NCBI GenBank assembly: GCA_964036045.1
Contig: OZ038379.1
Location: 188,369,885-188,433,884 of the forward strand
From: Eutreptiella sp. 'Long Island Sound 2002'
Lineage: Eukaryota > Euglenozoa > Euglenophyceae > Eutreptiales > Eutreptiaceae
Reading direction: 5' to 3'
DNA length: 64,000 bases
The number at the start of each line of letters is the position of its first letter. Within the stretch, counting starts at the first letter, position 1. Positions 39,894 through 50,703 of the stretch are shown one piece after another. Below the pieces are notes generated by a model. It did not search any database. It was given only the letters and a program-made list of their open reading frames with translations, and was not told the DNA's origin. Both the position numbers and the translations under genes were made by a program.

Positions 39894-41855
39894 TCAATTC
39901 GGCCAAGCACGAATACATGTGACCACCAACCTGTCTGGCCTGGCCCTCGTACGGCTGGGGCGCTGCAAATCAGCGGCCGAACTCGAAGCTTGGTCCTCAT
40001 TTGGCTCCTGGGCTGGCCTGACCGCAGGAGGGGGGATCGACGGATCAGCCCTGGAATGTGGCTGCTGAGGGCCGTAAAAGGCTGGATCTCGATTCACCAC
40101 AGGTCGTTTTCCGTCGCTCTCCACTTGTCTGTCTGGTTTCGACAGACAGTCTGTCAGGAGTACTCCAATTTCGGGGTGCTTCTTGAGGAAGTCGATGAAC
40201 CCCTTGGTGTACCCATGGACGAAAGAATGGGCTGGTTCCCAGTTGTTGTGACTGGAATCAAAGCCCTTCCACTCACACAGAAATTCCCATTCGCCCTTGG
40301 CGTCACGTCTTGCTTCAACAATCCTCTTAAGTTCATACTTCCCCCCTTCGATGACCCGATCAGACAAATGTTTCGCAGTCCAAAAAAGGGGTTTAACCCG
40401 ATCCTTGGGGGAGGGGATCTCTCTCTTGAGGCGATCGCCCGAAACGTCAATTTCCCTGCTGACATCCACACGAATCCTCCACCTGTTCTCACCAAGACGC
40501 GCTGTAACAGCGAATGGCCCCTCCCACAAGGGAAGAAGCTTATCATCTCCGTCCAGTGTGGTTTCGGATTTTCGAAGCCAAACTCGATCATCGACTTCAA
40601 AATTGTGGGGGTTTTTTCGACCTTGATTCTGAACCCAAAGCCAGTCAGCTTGATGCTTTTCGATTAATTTCGACACAGTTTTATCTGCTCGTTGGACGTC
40701 GTCCAAAAACAACGAAGCATCTTTACAGGGGCGAGGATTATTCAACGGCATGTTCCACCAACACTTCTTTCGTCCAAAGACAATTTCATTTGGAGAAAGG
40801 CCATGGTACAAAGGCGTGTTGTGGTAACGGCGAAGCAATGCGAAGAGAACTTCGAGCCAGTGGAAATCCTTCTCACTCGCGAGCTCCTTACGAAGCATAT
40901 TAATTATAGAGCGGCCGGCTCTTTCGCCAGGCAGCGCTCGATGCGAGTGGATTTCACACCTGAGGTGGTGGATTCCAAGGCGAGCACATAATTCTCTCCA
41001 CCATTCGGAGGTGTACTCTTTGCCTGAGTCCGTAACCACCTCGGATGGGACGTCCCAACCTCCCATCCAGGTCTGCGCGCACCATTTGGCGGCAGCCTTG
41101 CCAGTCATCGACTCGATGTTGCAAGGCAACACCTGCATGTAGCCGGAATGACGGCACTGAATAAGGAGCACACCATTGACTTTTTTATTCGTCCAATGGC
41201 ACTCTTCGTCATCGAGTTCACCGAGATAGAAAAAATCACTGGTGACTCTGTTAAAGAGGCGCTCCGGAATAGGATGAGGCCTCAGATGGCCATGCTTCTT
41301 CGCGCTGGGGGGCGTCGAGACAGCACATTGGGCACATCCGGCGGCTACTTTCATGCAGTGAGTATATAGCCGTGAGCCAAACAACCTATGTTTAATCATC
41401 GACCACAGTCGACGGCCATGTGCGTGGGGGGACTCCCATTTATGCCACCAGTTTAACACTCGGGGGGCCAGGGCGTCTGGTACGCACAATTTACCCTCCA
41501 TCCACAGCTTCCCCCCATCCAACGAATACTCAGCAAAAATCCCATCCTTGTGAGCATCTTTGGATTTGAGATTTCCAAAGACCTCTTTAAACATGGCATC
41601 CTGCAGATAATCGGACGTCCAGTCACGGATGATCAAGGAATCTTTAGGCAGGGGTGGAGTTTTGGCCGGATCTCGACGCTTAATGCCCTGGATCAACCGA
41701 AATCTACTTACTCGTCGGGTGTAGTCAAACCGTTTCACACTCCCTGAGGAGGGATCGGTGACTTTTTCCACGACTTTCAGTGTTTTGGTGCAGATCTCAT
41801 GAGCATGCGCCGGATCTGAGATGGCCGTGATGTCATGGCACGGTAATGCGTGCTG
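39894..41855 (-). CDS. A3 integrase with chromodomain (Pol C-terminal part)
   Basis: Same domain order as the A2 integrase: zinc-binding region, Asp-Asp-Glu core with all three acidic residues, GPF-type motif and C-terminal chromodomain, ending in UGA. The frame is continuous with the upstream segments but cut off from them by UAA at 41856-41858. Confidence 0.92.
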   Translation of the reverse strand, partial: QHALPCHDITAISDPAHAHEICTKTLKVVEKVTDPSSGSVKRFDYTRRVSRFRLIQGIKRRDPAKTPPLPKDSLIIRDWTSDYLQDAMFKEVFGNLKSKDAHKDGIFAEYSLDGGKLWMEGKLCVPDALAPRVLNWWHKWESPHAHGRRLWSMIKHRLFGSRLYTHCMKVAAGCAQCAVSTPPSAKKHGHLRPHPIPERLFNRVTSDFFYLGELDDEECHWTNKKVNGVLLIQCRHSGYMQVLPCNIESMTGKAAAKWCAQTWMGGWDVPSEVVTDSGKEYTSEWWRELCARLGIHHLRCEIHSHRALPGERAGRSIINMLRKELASEKDFHWLEVLFALLRRYHNTPLYHGLSPNEIVFGRKKCWWNMPLNNPRPCKDASLFLDDVQRADKTVSKLIEKHQADWLWVQNQGRKNPHNFEVDDRVWLRKSETTLDGDDKLLPLWEGPFAVTARLGENRWRIRVDVSREIDVSGDRLKREIPSPKDRVKPLFWTAKHLSDRVIEGGKYELKRIVEARRDAKGEWEFLCEWKGFDSSHNNWEPAHSFVHGYTKGFIDFLKKHPEIGVLLTDCLSKPDRQVESDGKRPVVNRDPAFYGPQQPHSRADPSIPPPAVRPAQEPNEDQASSSAADLQRPSRTRARPDRLVVTCIRAWPN

Positions 41856-41981
41856 TTAAACAGCACATTGCATGCATGCACGTCGAATGAGCTTTTTTTC
41901 TTCCTGATCCCTTTCGATGATGACATGGCGGTCCTGCTCCGTACCATGGATGTTGGTACTTTGCAGCCCCTCTGAAGCGGG
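41856..41981 (-). pseudogene. A3 Pol linker between two UAA codons
   Basis: Short in-frame segment between the premature UAA at 41982-41984 (A2 has a Tyr codon there) and UAA at 41856-41858. It corresponds to the A2 RNase H-integrase linker. Confidence 0.75.
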
Positions 41982-44900
41982 TTAATCCCATCGGCTCAGA
42001 GCATCCGCTACCGTGTTATGTTTACCAGGCAAATACGACACATGGAGGTCAAACAGACTGAGAAATTCGTGCCATCTGGCCCGTCGACCAGCTGGGCTCG
42101 CGACAGTATCAATGTGTTCGGTGGCCCAATACTCCAGAGATCGATGATCCGTCAGGACCTCGACTCGATTGGTGCCAACCCACGATTGGTACTTTTTTAG
42201 AGCGCAAATTATGGCGTACGTTTCTTGCTCACGCGGCGACCATTGCATTTGGCGTGGGGCTAGCTTCCGAGAACAAAATGCAAGAGGGTAATGATCGCCG
42301 GTGGTCTCATCAACCTGTTCAAGGACAGCTCCGATCGCGTACCTAGAAGCGTCGGTTCTAATGTAGAAGGGTCCGTCAAATTGGGGCACATGCAACGTGG
42401 CGACTTCGCAGAGGGCCGCCTTCAAGTGATGGAAGGCCTCCTCGCACTCGTCAGTCCACTTGACACGAACCTTTGAACCTGCCTTGCCAGCATCTCTCCC
42501 TACCTTCAATAATTCAGTGAGGGGGGCAGCAAATTTGGCATAATTCGGCACAAAAGTGTGGTAAAAATTGCAACAACCCAGGAATCCTCTCAACTCCGTG
42601 ATCGTCTCAGGGCGCTTCCACTTCTGAATAGCGACGAGCTTCCCTGGACTGGGTCGTCGAGTGCCATTCTCTAGGAGAGAACCACAAAATTCGACTGATT
42701 TTAAAAATAATTTTCCCTTCTTTGGCCCACAAATCAGCTGATTGGCATCAAGAATGTCCAAAACTTGGTTCAGCTGCTTCTCATGTAGGGCCACCAGCTC
42801 AGCTTCGGTCAGTCCCTCCCCTTCCGTCGCGATGATTATGTCATCTATGTACACGCTCACGAAGGCACGAAGCTCAGGATGAGCTGAAAAAAGCACATCC
42901 TCCATCATTCTTTGAAAAAACGAAGGGGCGTTCTTCAGGCCCATGGGCATGACTGTCCACTGGACTGGGCCACATGGCGTGCACATGCAGGTGAGAGGTC
43001 GGCTGTCCTTCCTCAACGGCATTTGGTGAAAGCCGTGACGGAGATCCAGCACAGAGAACAAACGACCTCTTGCCCTCTTGGCGATTTCCTCCTCAATGAG
43101 GGGCAGGGGGTGTGAATCCGCCTTGGTTTCGGCGTTGAGATTGCGAAAATCAACAACCATTCGCCAACCATCAATGGTGTTCTGGTCTGCAGGCGGCGGC
43201 TTTGGGACTGTGAAGGGTGCACAGCACCATTCGCTGGTCATACAACCCTCAAGCCAACCAAATTCCCTGAGATTTCTTTCGATGATTTTTCTGAGGATCT
43301 CATGTTTATGTCCATGGTTCTCATAAGGGCGCTGTTTCTTCGCCTTGTACCCTTCACGAAGCTCGATGAAGGCTTCACCGAACTGCCCACGGACAGGGGG
43401 GTCTTTGATCAACTTCCCCGAAAGAGTTGTGTCCTTCCGTTCCTCAAAAATCTTTTCTCTTGGCTTGGAACACAATTCAGTGTCCACCTGATCGCCAGGA
43501 ATTACTGTCGAAAAAACTTTGGCGACTTCTTCGGCTTTGACAGGAAGAATCTTCTTACGGATGTCCCTAAACAGGTCCGTATCAACTGCCTCTTGAAGAT
43601 AGGTGGGTCGTGTGTCGAAATCCCAGAGATTCTCTTCGTGATCCAGCTCCTCGAAAGGATCCATGAAAGCTTCCACAGGGGGTTTTTCATAAAAAACTCT
43701 GAATTTGCGGCGCGATTTGAAATTTTTCTTCGCCCGTGCACTGAAGATTCTTTTCGATGTCGATCGTATTGGGGAAGAGGGAGACGAGGCGGATCCATTT
43801 GACGTTGGATCACCTTGGGTATCTGACGGACAAAAATCAGAAAAAATAGATTCATCATCAGTACCACGCTCAACCTCAGATTCAGACCCAACACAAGAAT
43901 CAGTACCAGAATCAGCAGAATTAGAGTCAGAAAGCTTTCCATCCACCAGGAATGCAAGCGAACTCCAGGACCGCTGTGGCAGGGGACCTGTGTCGTCCCT
44001 GGCATACAGCTTAATCTTCCTGGGAAGTTCGATGTAATCTACACAAATGTCCTGTAATTCCTGAAACCAAGGTTTGTCATCCCACAAGGGCACAACTAAA
44101 ATCGCCTGGGTTTTATCTTGCTTGATTTTGTGGATGACCTGCTGGATTAAGTGAAACGGAGGATTAATCCATAACTTCTTGTCCCATTTATGGGTCCAAG
44201 CGTCGCTAAAGTGCTTGTCAAAGCGCTTGTTCTCGCGGTTAGCAAAGGCATCATACTGTGGCCAAAAGGAATGGTGTTCATGAAAATATTCACAAATTGC
44301 ATCGCGCCATTTGTCGACAACTCTGTAGGATGAAGAGTGCCAGCGCGAAGGGCGTCGTGGCTGGGAGTCCCTACGAAGACATTCTAACTCTCGGGAGTAA
44401 TCGGCACTCCCATTCACCTCTGCAATGGTGACGTCTTCACCAAATTTTGGTGTAACCTTTTGCTTCAAAAATTCTTCTGCACTTTTAAACCCTGCGTGCG
44501 AAAAACGAAATTCAGGACGCTCCAAGGGACCTGACTCCAGCAAAAAACAAAGACGATGACCTACGGGCGCTACCCTGTTCTTGCGAAGCCAAGGATGGCC
44601 CAAGTAAAGGTCATACTTTATGTCGGCACGATAGAAGTAGTCATCCTTAAGGACAACTTCTTCCACATTTTGCTCTTCCCAAAGGTCTTGAGCGACCAAA
44701 TGAGTTGATATATAACAACCGCGTTGCCCACCTGCGAGAGAATGTCCAGAAACTCCCTCGAGGGTAACAGGATGAGGCGACTCAAACACGCAGTCGTTTG
44801 GTAAGAAAGAATTGGATTGGAGATTTACCTCTGATCCATTGTCACACAAACAAGTGGCGAGATGGAAATTTCCCTTGCAATCAGAGACCCACAGCTTTGT

Positions 44901-45077
44901 GACAAACTGACGCGCCCTGTGCTTGGACTGTACACCAACCTCGTCCACTACAACAGAAGGATCCGCTGCCGGATCCAAGGGAGAGGAGACAAGCGACCCT
45001 ACATCAAGTAATGGTCGAGATGGAATCTGGGGATCATGCCTGAAATCGCCTGGGGAGGGGCGATTTTCGTGGCTCCC
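41982..45077 (-). pseudogene. A3 Pol: protease, methyltransferase-like, RT, RNase H (ends in premature UAA)
   Basis: In frame with gag across UAG 45078-45080. Domains as in A2: Asp-Asn-Gly protease, Ile-Asn-Pro-Pro-Phe methyltransferase-like domain, acidic linker, RT with Tyr-Ile-Asp-Asp, RNase H up to the terminal Ala-Leu-Ser-Arg-Trp. The frame ends at UAA 41982-41984 right after RNase H. The RT and RNase H cores are complete, but integrase would not be made without readthrough of two UAA codons. Confidence 0.88.
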
Positions 45078-48000
45078 CTAGGCGTGCTGACCTCCAGTGT
45101 TTGCGTTAACGTTGTGAACACACCCTGATTCGTCGACCCACTCCTCTTGGAACGGATCATCTGCTGGATTCAAGGCATTTTCAACGTAATCTCGATCCGC
45201 ATCGAACACCTGATCTGCACCTGAGACCTGATCCACACGATGGTTGCCCTTTCCACGTCCACGGCCACGGCCGCCGGATGATGGACCTCCACCATCGCCA
45301 CGCCCTCTGCCCTTACCAGAGGAAGGGGTCCCAGAAGGATTTCCCTTACCTTTACCCTGTGATCCTGGAGCATTTCCCTTGTTTGTACCGGATTGAGGGG
45401 TTTGGCCTGGATCTCGATTTCCGCCTCCGGCGTTACCATTGGGACTTTTCTGGCCGTTCGGCTGCCCACCGGAGCCGGATGGTGTCCGATTTCCTGTGCC
45501 TTGGGACCCGTCAGGGCCTCCGGTATTTTTGTTTCCACCGGAGGGGGGCGAATTCCCTTTTCCCCCCTTTCCACCATGCACCTGTCTGTCATTCCTGTCT
45601 GAATTCTGAGGATTACTGATATTTTCACCAATCACCTTGTGATCGTAAGGAGACCATGGGTGATTACCAGTAGAATGCGTCTTAGCTCGGTTCGTAGAAC
45701 CTAGAAGAAGGCAGATGCTACAATGATCCTGAACATTCCGGGTGTCATTCACCTTTTTATTGCCCTTTTGGGCCCCATTTTGGGTGTTTTGCTGGGTATT
45801 CTTGTTTCCCCCAAGACCCTCATGGAAATTTTGATTGGCGGCGTCAGCGAGCCGCTCAACCTCTTCCCACAGTTCCTGCGGGGTGAACGAAAACACCCAT
45901 TTCCTGGCCTTCAGGCGATGGCCGTGGAAACTTACTCCCCTGTTGAGGACTTGGACAAACAAGTCCCGATCCTCGTGTTCATTAAACTTGATTTTCCACG
46001 TGTTTTCAGTGAATTTCACCTTGGTAAACGACGTGGGGGAACACTTTTGAAGTGATTCCCTGACGGAAAACCTGTTGGCCGAGGCATCGAAGCCTTCGAC
46101 CTCCGCCCACCAGGTCTTGACCTTTTCTTCGGATTGTTTATTCCGAAGGGTGGCGGCAGTTTCGGAGGGGATCTTGTCAAAAATCAGATTTTTCAGCTCG
46201 GCACTAGAAAATTTTTCGCCTGAATGTTCAGATTCTTCCACTAGATTCCAGAAGCGCTGTCTTTTGTCTTGCACTTCGTGCAAGATTAATCGAGAGAAGG
46301 AAGGAAAATTCTTCAACATCTGGTGGTAATGGTCCTCAGGCAGCCGGGATCCACGTACCTCCAACTGTTCCCACACCTCATCAAAGGTAAGAGGGGAACT
46401 TGAATCCTCACGATCACTCCAGGTCCTGAGCCAAGTGTTGGCCGGCGCTCCCTCAAGGCAGTCCAAGAGGGCCATCAGGAACTGATCATCTTGGAGTTTT
46501 TGAGTCTTAACCCACAGTTTAAATTCCCGTTGGAACTGAGGCCAACGTCTGGGGTTTCCATTATACTTCGGTTGCTTGGCAACCTGACGAAGTCGCAATG
46601 AAGTAGGATTAAGAAGTGAATCCAGCCCAACACCGGCTGTAATGGCAGACACCTTGGCGGCGTCATTCGCCACACCAGCTCCGGCGAGGGTCTGGGCGAG
46701 CAACAGCTGGGCTAATGCATTGGAATCAGCAGCAGGAGGGGCAGTACGGGAGGCAGTTCGCTTGGCATTCTGAGCCTCAGTCCTAGCCTTCGCCGTCCTA
46801 CTCTGAGATCGAGAGATTGTAACCCTTTCCTTTAGCTTGGTCCTGCTGATCCTTGCATCGGTGGTCTTGGAGTCCACCGAAGGAGCAATTGAAAAAATTT
46901 CTGTCGACTCCTCCGACGGTTCTGTTGCTTGTTCCACCGATGATGCACCCTCAGATCGCATGTGCGTCTTGAAAAGATCTATAATTCCCAGCGTTTGAAT
47001 GATGAGTTGCATTTGATCTTTGAGCAATTGAAGCTCAGTATCTCGCTGGGATCTGCAAGAGCAGTCGGCAGGACAGTACATACCGTGTCCTGAAGGGCCT
47101 GAGCAGGCTGTCGGACCGCTAATCTCAGTGGTTCGCAGCCAGGAGTCCACTTGGGGAGCTCCTTCAGCCCTAATTTCCAGGCTTGCCTGCCTGGCCGCCT
47201 CTAAAATTCCTTCCTCAACCGCGGCGGCTAGATCGTCGCGGATGGAAACAGGGGGATGAGGGGCGGAGGGCCCGGCAACAGGTGCCTTGGTCTTCTCCTT
47301 CGGGAAGGGGCTTGCCTCCCAGATCTGCAAAAAAATGGCAAAAGAGTCATCTTCTTGAGAACGCCACCACATCCTGGAATTAATTTCTTCTTGAAGAAGG
47401 AAAAAATATTCGAATAAAAAATCAGAGGCGATTCTTTCTTGTCCAATCAGCTTAGACGTGGCTAATAGACAAAGGGCCTCAAGGCTCTGAAGGTTACGGG
47501 TCACTTCTGAAGACAAATGGTTGTCCCATTGTGCCCAAGAGGCTGGTCGATTATAGGTAGGTACCTCACCTGGACCACCCATCTCAATGTCGTCAATGTC
47601 GGCGTCGATGGTCTCAAAATGTGGACATTGGTAAGGAGTATTGGTACCTGCCAGGTCCGTAAGCTCCACCGGAGCGTTGCCATTAGCGTAGGCTGGGAGA
47701 TTCCAGCTGCTTGATGGCCAATTTCGACTGGGATTGGGATGATTTGGGTCCCCACAGCTGCTGATTTGTGTCCTTCTTGGGCAGCTTGGGCTAGCGCAAG
47801 GCATTCCCTTCAAGGCCTCGTTCGCACAGCACCAGGGCAACGTAATCGTTACTTCTCCAGGGGCGGCGGAGTCTACGGGGCCGTACTGGGATGCTAACTG
47901 TGGTTGGGACACCAAAGGAACAACATTCAGGTAGCCTCTGCTACCATGAAAGTGCTGCCCTGGGTCGTTGAGGGTGCCGGAGGGCTCGGGGCTGGCAAGA

Positions 48001-48110
48001 CCAGTGGGGCAGGCATGCGAGGAGTCTCCCTGGACGTTGTTATTGGGGGTAGAACCGGATACTCGAACACCAACGGAGGCGAGAGCAGCGACAACAGAAG
48101 CAAGGTCCAT
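45078..48110 (-). CDS. A3 gag, intact (1010 residues)
   Basis: The only uninterrupted family A gag here. It starts at 48110 inside the 5' LTR and crosses the LTR/PBS junction. It contains Cys-rich N-terminal segments, a Cys cluster followed by a short heptad-like helix near the middle, a capsid-like region (Pro-Lys-Tyr-Asn-Gly-Asn-Pro-Arg-Arg-Trp core), an atypical CxxC with downstream His residues, then Gly/Asn/Lys/Arg-rich repeats and an acidic end. Ends in UAG followed by GGG AGC. It is the reference for placing the A2 frameshift and the A1 insertion. Expected role: forms the particle and packages RNA. Confidence 0.93.
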   Translation of the reverse strand: MDLASVVAALASVGVRVSGSTPNNNVQGDSSHACPTGLASPEPSGTLNDPGQHFHGSRGYLNVVPLVSQPQLASQYGPVDSAAPGEVTITLPWCCANEALKGMPCASPSCPRRTQISSCGDPNHPNPSRNWPSSSWNLPAYANGNAPVELTDLAGTNTPYQCPHFETIDADIDDIEMGGPGEVPTYNRPASWAQWDNHLSSEVTRNLQSLEALCLLATSKLIGQERIASDFLFEYFFLLQEEINSRMWWRSQEDDSFAIFLQIWEASPFPKEKTKAPVAGPSAPHPPVSIRDDLAAAVEEGILEAARQASLEIRAEGAPQVDSWLRTTEISGPTACSGPSGHGMYCPADCSCRSQRDTELQLLKDQMQLIIQTLGIIDLFKTHMRSEGASSVEQATEPSEESTEIFSIAPSVDSKTTDARISRTKLKERVTISRSQSRTAKARTEAQNAKRTASRTAPPAADSNALAQLLLAQTLAGAGVANDAAKVSAITAGVGLDSLLNPTSLRLRQVAKQPKYNGNPRRWPQFQREFKLWVKTQKLQDDQFLMALLDCLEGAPANTWLRTWSDREDSSSPLTFDEVWEQLEVRGSRLPEDHYHQMLKNFPSFSRLILHEVQDKRQRFWNLVEESEHSGEKFSSAELKNLIFDKIPSETAATLRNKQSEEKVKTWWAEVEGFDASANRFSVRESLQKCSPTSFTKVKFTENTWKIKFNEHEDRDLFVQVLNRGVSFHGHRLKARKWVFSFTPQELWEEVERLADAANQNFHEGLGGNKNTQQNTQNGAQKGNKKVNDTRNVQDHCSICLLLGSTNRAKTHSTGNHPWSPYDHKVIGENISNPQNSDRNDRQVHGGKGGKGNSPPSGGNKNTGGPDGSQGTGNRTPSGSGGQPNGQKSPNGNAGGGNRDPGQTPQSGTNKGNAPGSQGKGKGNPSGTPSSGKGRGRGDGGGPSSGGRGRGRGKGNHRVDQVSGADQVFDADRDYVENALNPADDPFQEEWVDESGCVHNVNANTGGQHA
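47935..47946 (-). other. A3 primer-binding site
   Basis: TGGTAGCAGAGG on the minus strand abutting the 5' LTR, within the gag frame. Confidence 0.88.
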
Positions 48111-48487
48111 GCTGATTGTTATCCGGCAGAAAATCCCAGTCTATGAAGAAAATTGACGCGGATTATTCTATGCACATCTGAGTGTCCATATCTGTCTGAA
48201 AAGATTTAAATAACTCCGATTATGTAAAAAAGTTTGGCCGATCTGGCCCGCGAGCGCGCGTCAGCGGCAAATGGCAATTCCAGCTAAATGATCGGAACGC
48301 GGCGGATTTACGGGGAAAGGACCGCGGAATCAAATCCGGCATATCAGAAATATATAGGAAATATCCTGAGACTGAGCTGCGAGGCGGCGATTCCGCCGAA
48401 GCAAAGAAGATGACCAAAATGTAGCCAATCTGGGTTAGATCAGTGAAAATCTGAGATCTGAGCAGATGGGGGTTAGCCGCACTTACA
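47947..48487 (-). repeat. A3 5' LTR
   Basis: 541 bp, TG...CA ends; contains the gag start at 48110. Followed by the ACGAG duplication. Confidence 0.95.
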
Positions 48488-48492
48488 ACGAG
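48488..48492. repeat. Target duplication ACGAG, right copy (A3 in C)
   Basis: Pairs with 37625-37629. Confidence 0.95.
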
Positions 48493-49155
48493 GCCCACGT
48501 GCAGGATCGACATGGTCATGGACAACGAGGCCACCGAGAAGACCGCCATCATCGGGAGATCCAGGAGGACACGGCCAACTCCGCGGAGGATGGTAGTGGA
48601 AGTGGCCAAGACTACTGGACCGGGTCCCGGGAGGATCACGAGGAGGCCCATTTCTTCGCGTTTGTGGCGCACAACGTGAAGAACCATGGGCAGGATCGGT
48701 CCAGATGGAGCCAGCTGGGACCCAAGAAGAGCAGAGAGCCAAGGAGGATCGGGAACCCACCGCTCTCGTTCCGGGAGTACAGGTCTGAGCACGACGGGTG
48801 CTGGGTCTGTTATGGCAAGGGAAACAACCATGCACACGACCATCGTCAGTGCAAGGTGTATGAGGCGGACAAGAAGGCCTACTTTGCCGCCCACCCCGTG
48901 AAGAAGCCCAAGGAGCAGCGGATTTCCGATTGGAAGGCGAAGGGCGGAGATGGGGGAAAAGGCCAAGGCAAAGGCCAAGGAAAAGGCGGAGGAAGAGGCT
49001 ATGGAGGTGGACCTGTCCAAGACCGACGAGTGAGGTCGATCGAGGAAGTTGCGGAGGACATGTTGAGGACGTTGGAGGAACTCAAAGCCCAGCAACGTGG
49101 TGGACAAAGTCCTGGCGGATCGCAGCCGGAAGGGGCTGCGGGAAGCCAAGTCTAG
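48493..49155 (+). CDS. C gag, 3' part with zinc-knuckle-like motif
   Basis: Continues the gag frame of 35182-37629 after A3 and one ACGAG are removed (Asn-Glu joins Ala-His-Val). It has a His/Arg/Asp-rich basic region, then a Cys-x2-Cys...His...Cys cluster (about 48799-48852; several His, spacing looser than CX2CX4HX4C), a Gly/Lys-rich nucleic-acid-binding stretch and a short helical tail. It stops at UAG 49153-49155 followed by AGG AGC; pol continues in the same frame. Confidence 0.87.
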   Translation, partial: AHVQDRHGHGQRGHREDRHHREIQEDTANSAEDGSGSGQDYWTGSREDHEEAHFFAFVAHNVKNHGQDRSRWSQLGPKKSREPRRIGNPPLSFREYRSEHDGCWVCYGKGNNHAHDHRQCKVYEADKKAYFAAHPVKKPKEQRISDWKAKGGDGGKGQGKGQGKGGGRGYGGGPVQDRRVRSIEEVAEDMLRTLEELKAQQRGGQSPGGSQPEGAAGSQV

Positions 49156-50703
49156 AGGAGCCCCCACGGGAGTGGGACCTCGGAGGTCTCTCCTCCGAAA
49201 ATCAGTGGAATCCCAGAGAAAGCGAAGGCACATCGGGTGCCGAAGAAGGCTCCGGAAGAGCCAAAACCACTGAGTTTCGCCACTCCCAACCCCTGGAGCG
49301 CCCTGCCAAGGGAAGTACATGTGGGTACGGGACATGGCAAGAAGGAAGGAGCGACCACGGAGAGCCCCGTGGACGGGCAGGACCAACCCAAGATCTACAC
49401 CATCCGTGACCATACCCTTGAAGTCCTGATGCACCCGGACGTACTAGAGTTGCATGCCGTGAGAGTCGTCCATACACCTCATGGCGACGAGCGGCAGTTG
49501 CACTTGAAAGTGCGAGTACGGTGCGGACGAGAGGAGAAGGTGGTGGATATGTTAGTGGATACGGGTGCCCAGGTGAGCCTGGTCCGGAGAGGGTTGTTCA
49601 AGGAGGAACTCCTGCAGCCCAGCCGGAGACCGGTCCGCCTGAAGGTCGCCAACGGAGAGATCATGGGTGGGGGCACCCATGAGGCCACCATCAGTATGGA
49701 ATTCTGGGAGCATGAGCGCTTGAACCGCCCTGATCAGGCGAAGAGAAGCACTCTATCCGGGAACTTCTATGTGGCCGACATTACCGATTGGGATATGATC
49801 ATGGGGTATGACTTCGTGGTGGCAAATGCCATTGGAGCCCTTCCCCATCGTGCAACGCTGGTCCGGGAGGATGATGAATGCCTAACATCGCTGTCCACGG
49901 ACTATGCATGCGGATCATCCCAATGGAATGCTGAGGAAGAGGATCGGATCGTCCAAGCGGTGCAAGCTGTGGGTGCCAAGTCCAGAGAAGACCGTGGAGT
50001 TCAGCTCACGGAGTATGGAATGGCGCCGCAAGTGTACGCCAGGATGATCCAGACGCTGGGAGCCGAAGCGCCCGAGACGGACGTCTTTGCTTCCCGGGAT
50101 GCCCCACTTCTGAGGAAGTGTAGGCGGCACTGGCATCGAGGAGACTCAGCCTGGCACCGGCATTGGGGTTTGAAGGAGTGGGGACCCATGTATTGGCATG
50201 GCTCCCTGGACAATACCAGACGTACGGTGGAGAAGATCATCGCGGATAGGGCGAAGGGGATCCTGGTCATAACCGGCATAGGATCCACCCCATGTCCGCT
50301 GGAGGGTCTCAAGTCGACGCTGGACTCCATCACCCTGAACGAGATGTCATTCGGGCCAGAGGAGGAGCTGTTCATCGACGCCAAGGGTGTATCAATGCCC
50401 TCCCCGGGTCAAGCGTGGGGTACCAAGGCTTTCCTGGTGGATGGTGCGCAAGCCCAGCCCACGGGTGATGAAGCACTCATCCGTAGGGTGGAGGCGGTGC
50501 CCATGAAGGTCATGTTTGAGCCCAAGGAGGGGACGGATCAGCCAGTGGATGGCATTGACATCCTGTCCCACTCCGAGATCGACGACGTCGTCAACTACAT
50601 GCGAATGGGGATGCACGACGGTGTGGCAGCCAAGAAGAGGCGGGCCATGGTCACATCTCCGCATTGGTGGGATGACAAGATGTTGGTCACCGGCAAGTAC
50701 TAG
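49156..50703 (+). CDS. C Pol N-terminal part: protease and degenerate methyltransferase-like domain
   Basis: Frame open from the gag UAG to UAG at 50701-50703. The retropepsin-like protease has Asp-Thr-Gly-Ala (DTG at 49558-49566) and a second conserved Gly-rich segment (Trp-Asp-Met-Ile-Met-Gly). After an acidic spacer comes a region aligning with the methyltransferase-like domain of A and B: Thr-Asp-Val-Phe-Ala-Ser-Arg is kept, but the Asn-Pro-Pro-Phe position reads Trp-His-Gly-Ser-Leu (about 50194-50208), so catalysis is unlikely. A Phe-Leu-Val-Asp-Gly motif that closes the domain in A is also present. RT follows in frame after the UAG. Confidence 0.85.
   Translation, partial: RSPHGSGTSEVSPPKISGIPEKAKAHRVPKKAPEEPKPLSFATPNPWSALPREVHVGTGHGKKEGATTESPVDGQDQPKIYTIRDHTLEVLMHPDVLELHAVRVVHTPHGDERQLHLKVRVRCGREEKVVDMLVDTGAQVSLVRRGLFKEELLQPSRRPVRLKVANGEIMGGGTHEATISMEFWEHERLNRPDQAKRSTLSGNFYVADITDWDMIMGYDFVVANAIGALPHRATLVREDDECLTSLSTDYACGSSQWNAEEEDRIVQAVQAVGAKSREDRGVQLTEYGMAPQVYARMIQTLGAEAPETDVFASRDAPLLRKCRRHWHRGDSAWHRHWGLKEWGPMYWHGSLDNTRRTVEKIIADRAKGILVITGIGSTPCPLEGLKSTLDSITLNEMSFGPEEELFIDAKGVSMPSPGQAWGTKAFLVDGAQAQPTGDEALIRRVEAVPMKVMFEPKEGTDQPVDGIDILSHSEIDDVVNYMRMGMHDGVAAKKRRAMVTSPHWWDDKMLVTGKY

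Larger units (their letters stand above)
37630..48487 (-). mobile_element. Element A3: full-length chromovirus (10,858 bp)
   Basis: Minus-strand family A copy: 5' LTR 47947-48487, PBS 47935-47946, intact gag, UAG 45078-45080, pol 45077-39894 with two internal UAA codons, 3' untranslated region, 3' LTR 37630-38170. LTRs are 541 bp each, about four differences. They are 9 bp longer and noticeably diverged from A1/A2 LTRs, so A3 is a distinct subfamily. Inserted in C gag with ACGAG duplication. Confidence 0.95.

Noticed and set aside
39885-40667. 260-codon plus-strand frame (counterpart 5696-6373)
   Set aside because: Antisense to the integrase of A3 and A2.
48220-49434. 404-codon minus-strand frame
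   Set aside because: Antisense to C gag/pol and reading into the A3 LTR; long only because the sequence is GC-rich and repeated.
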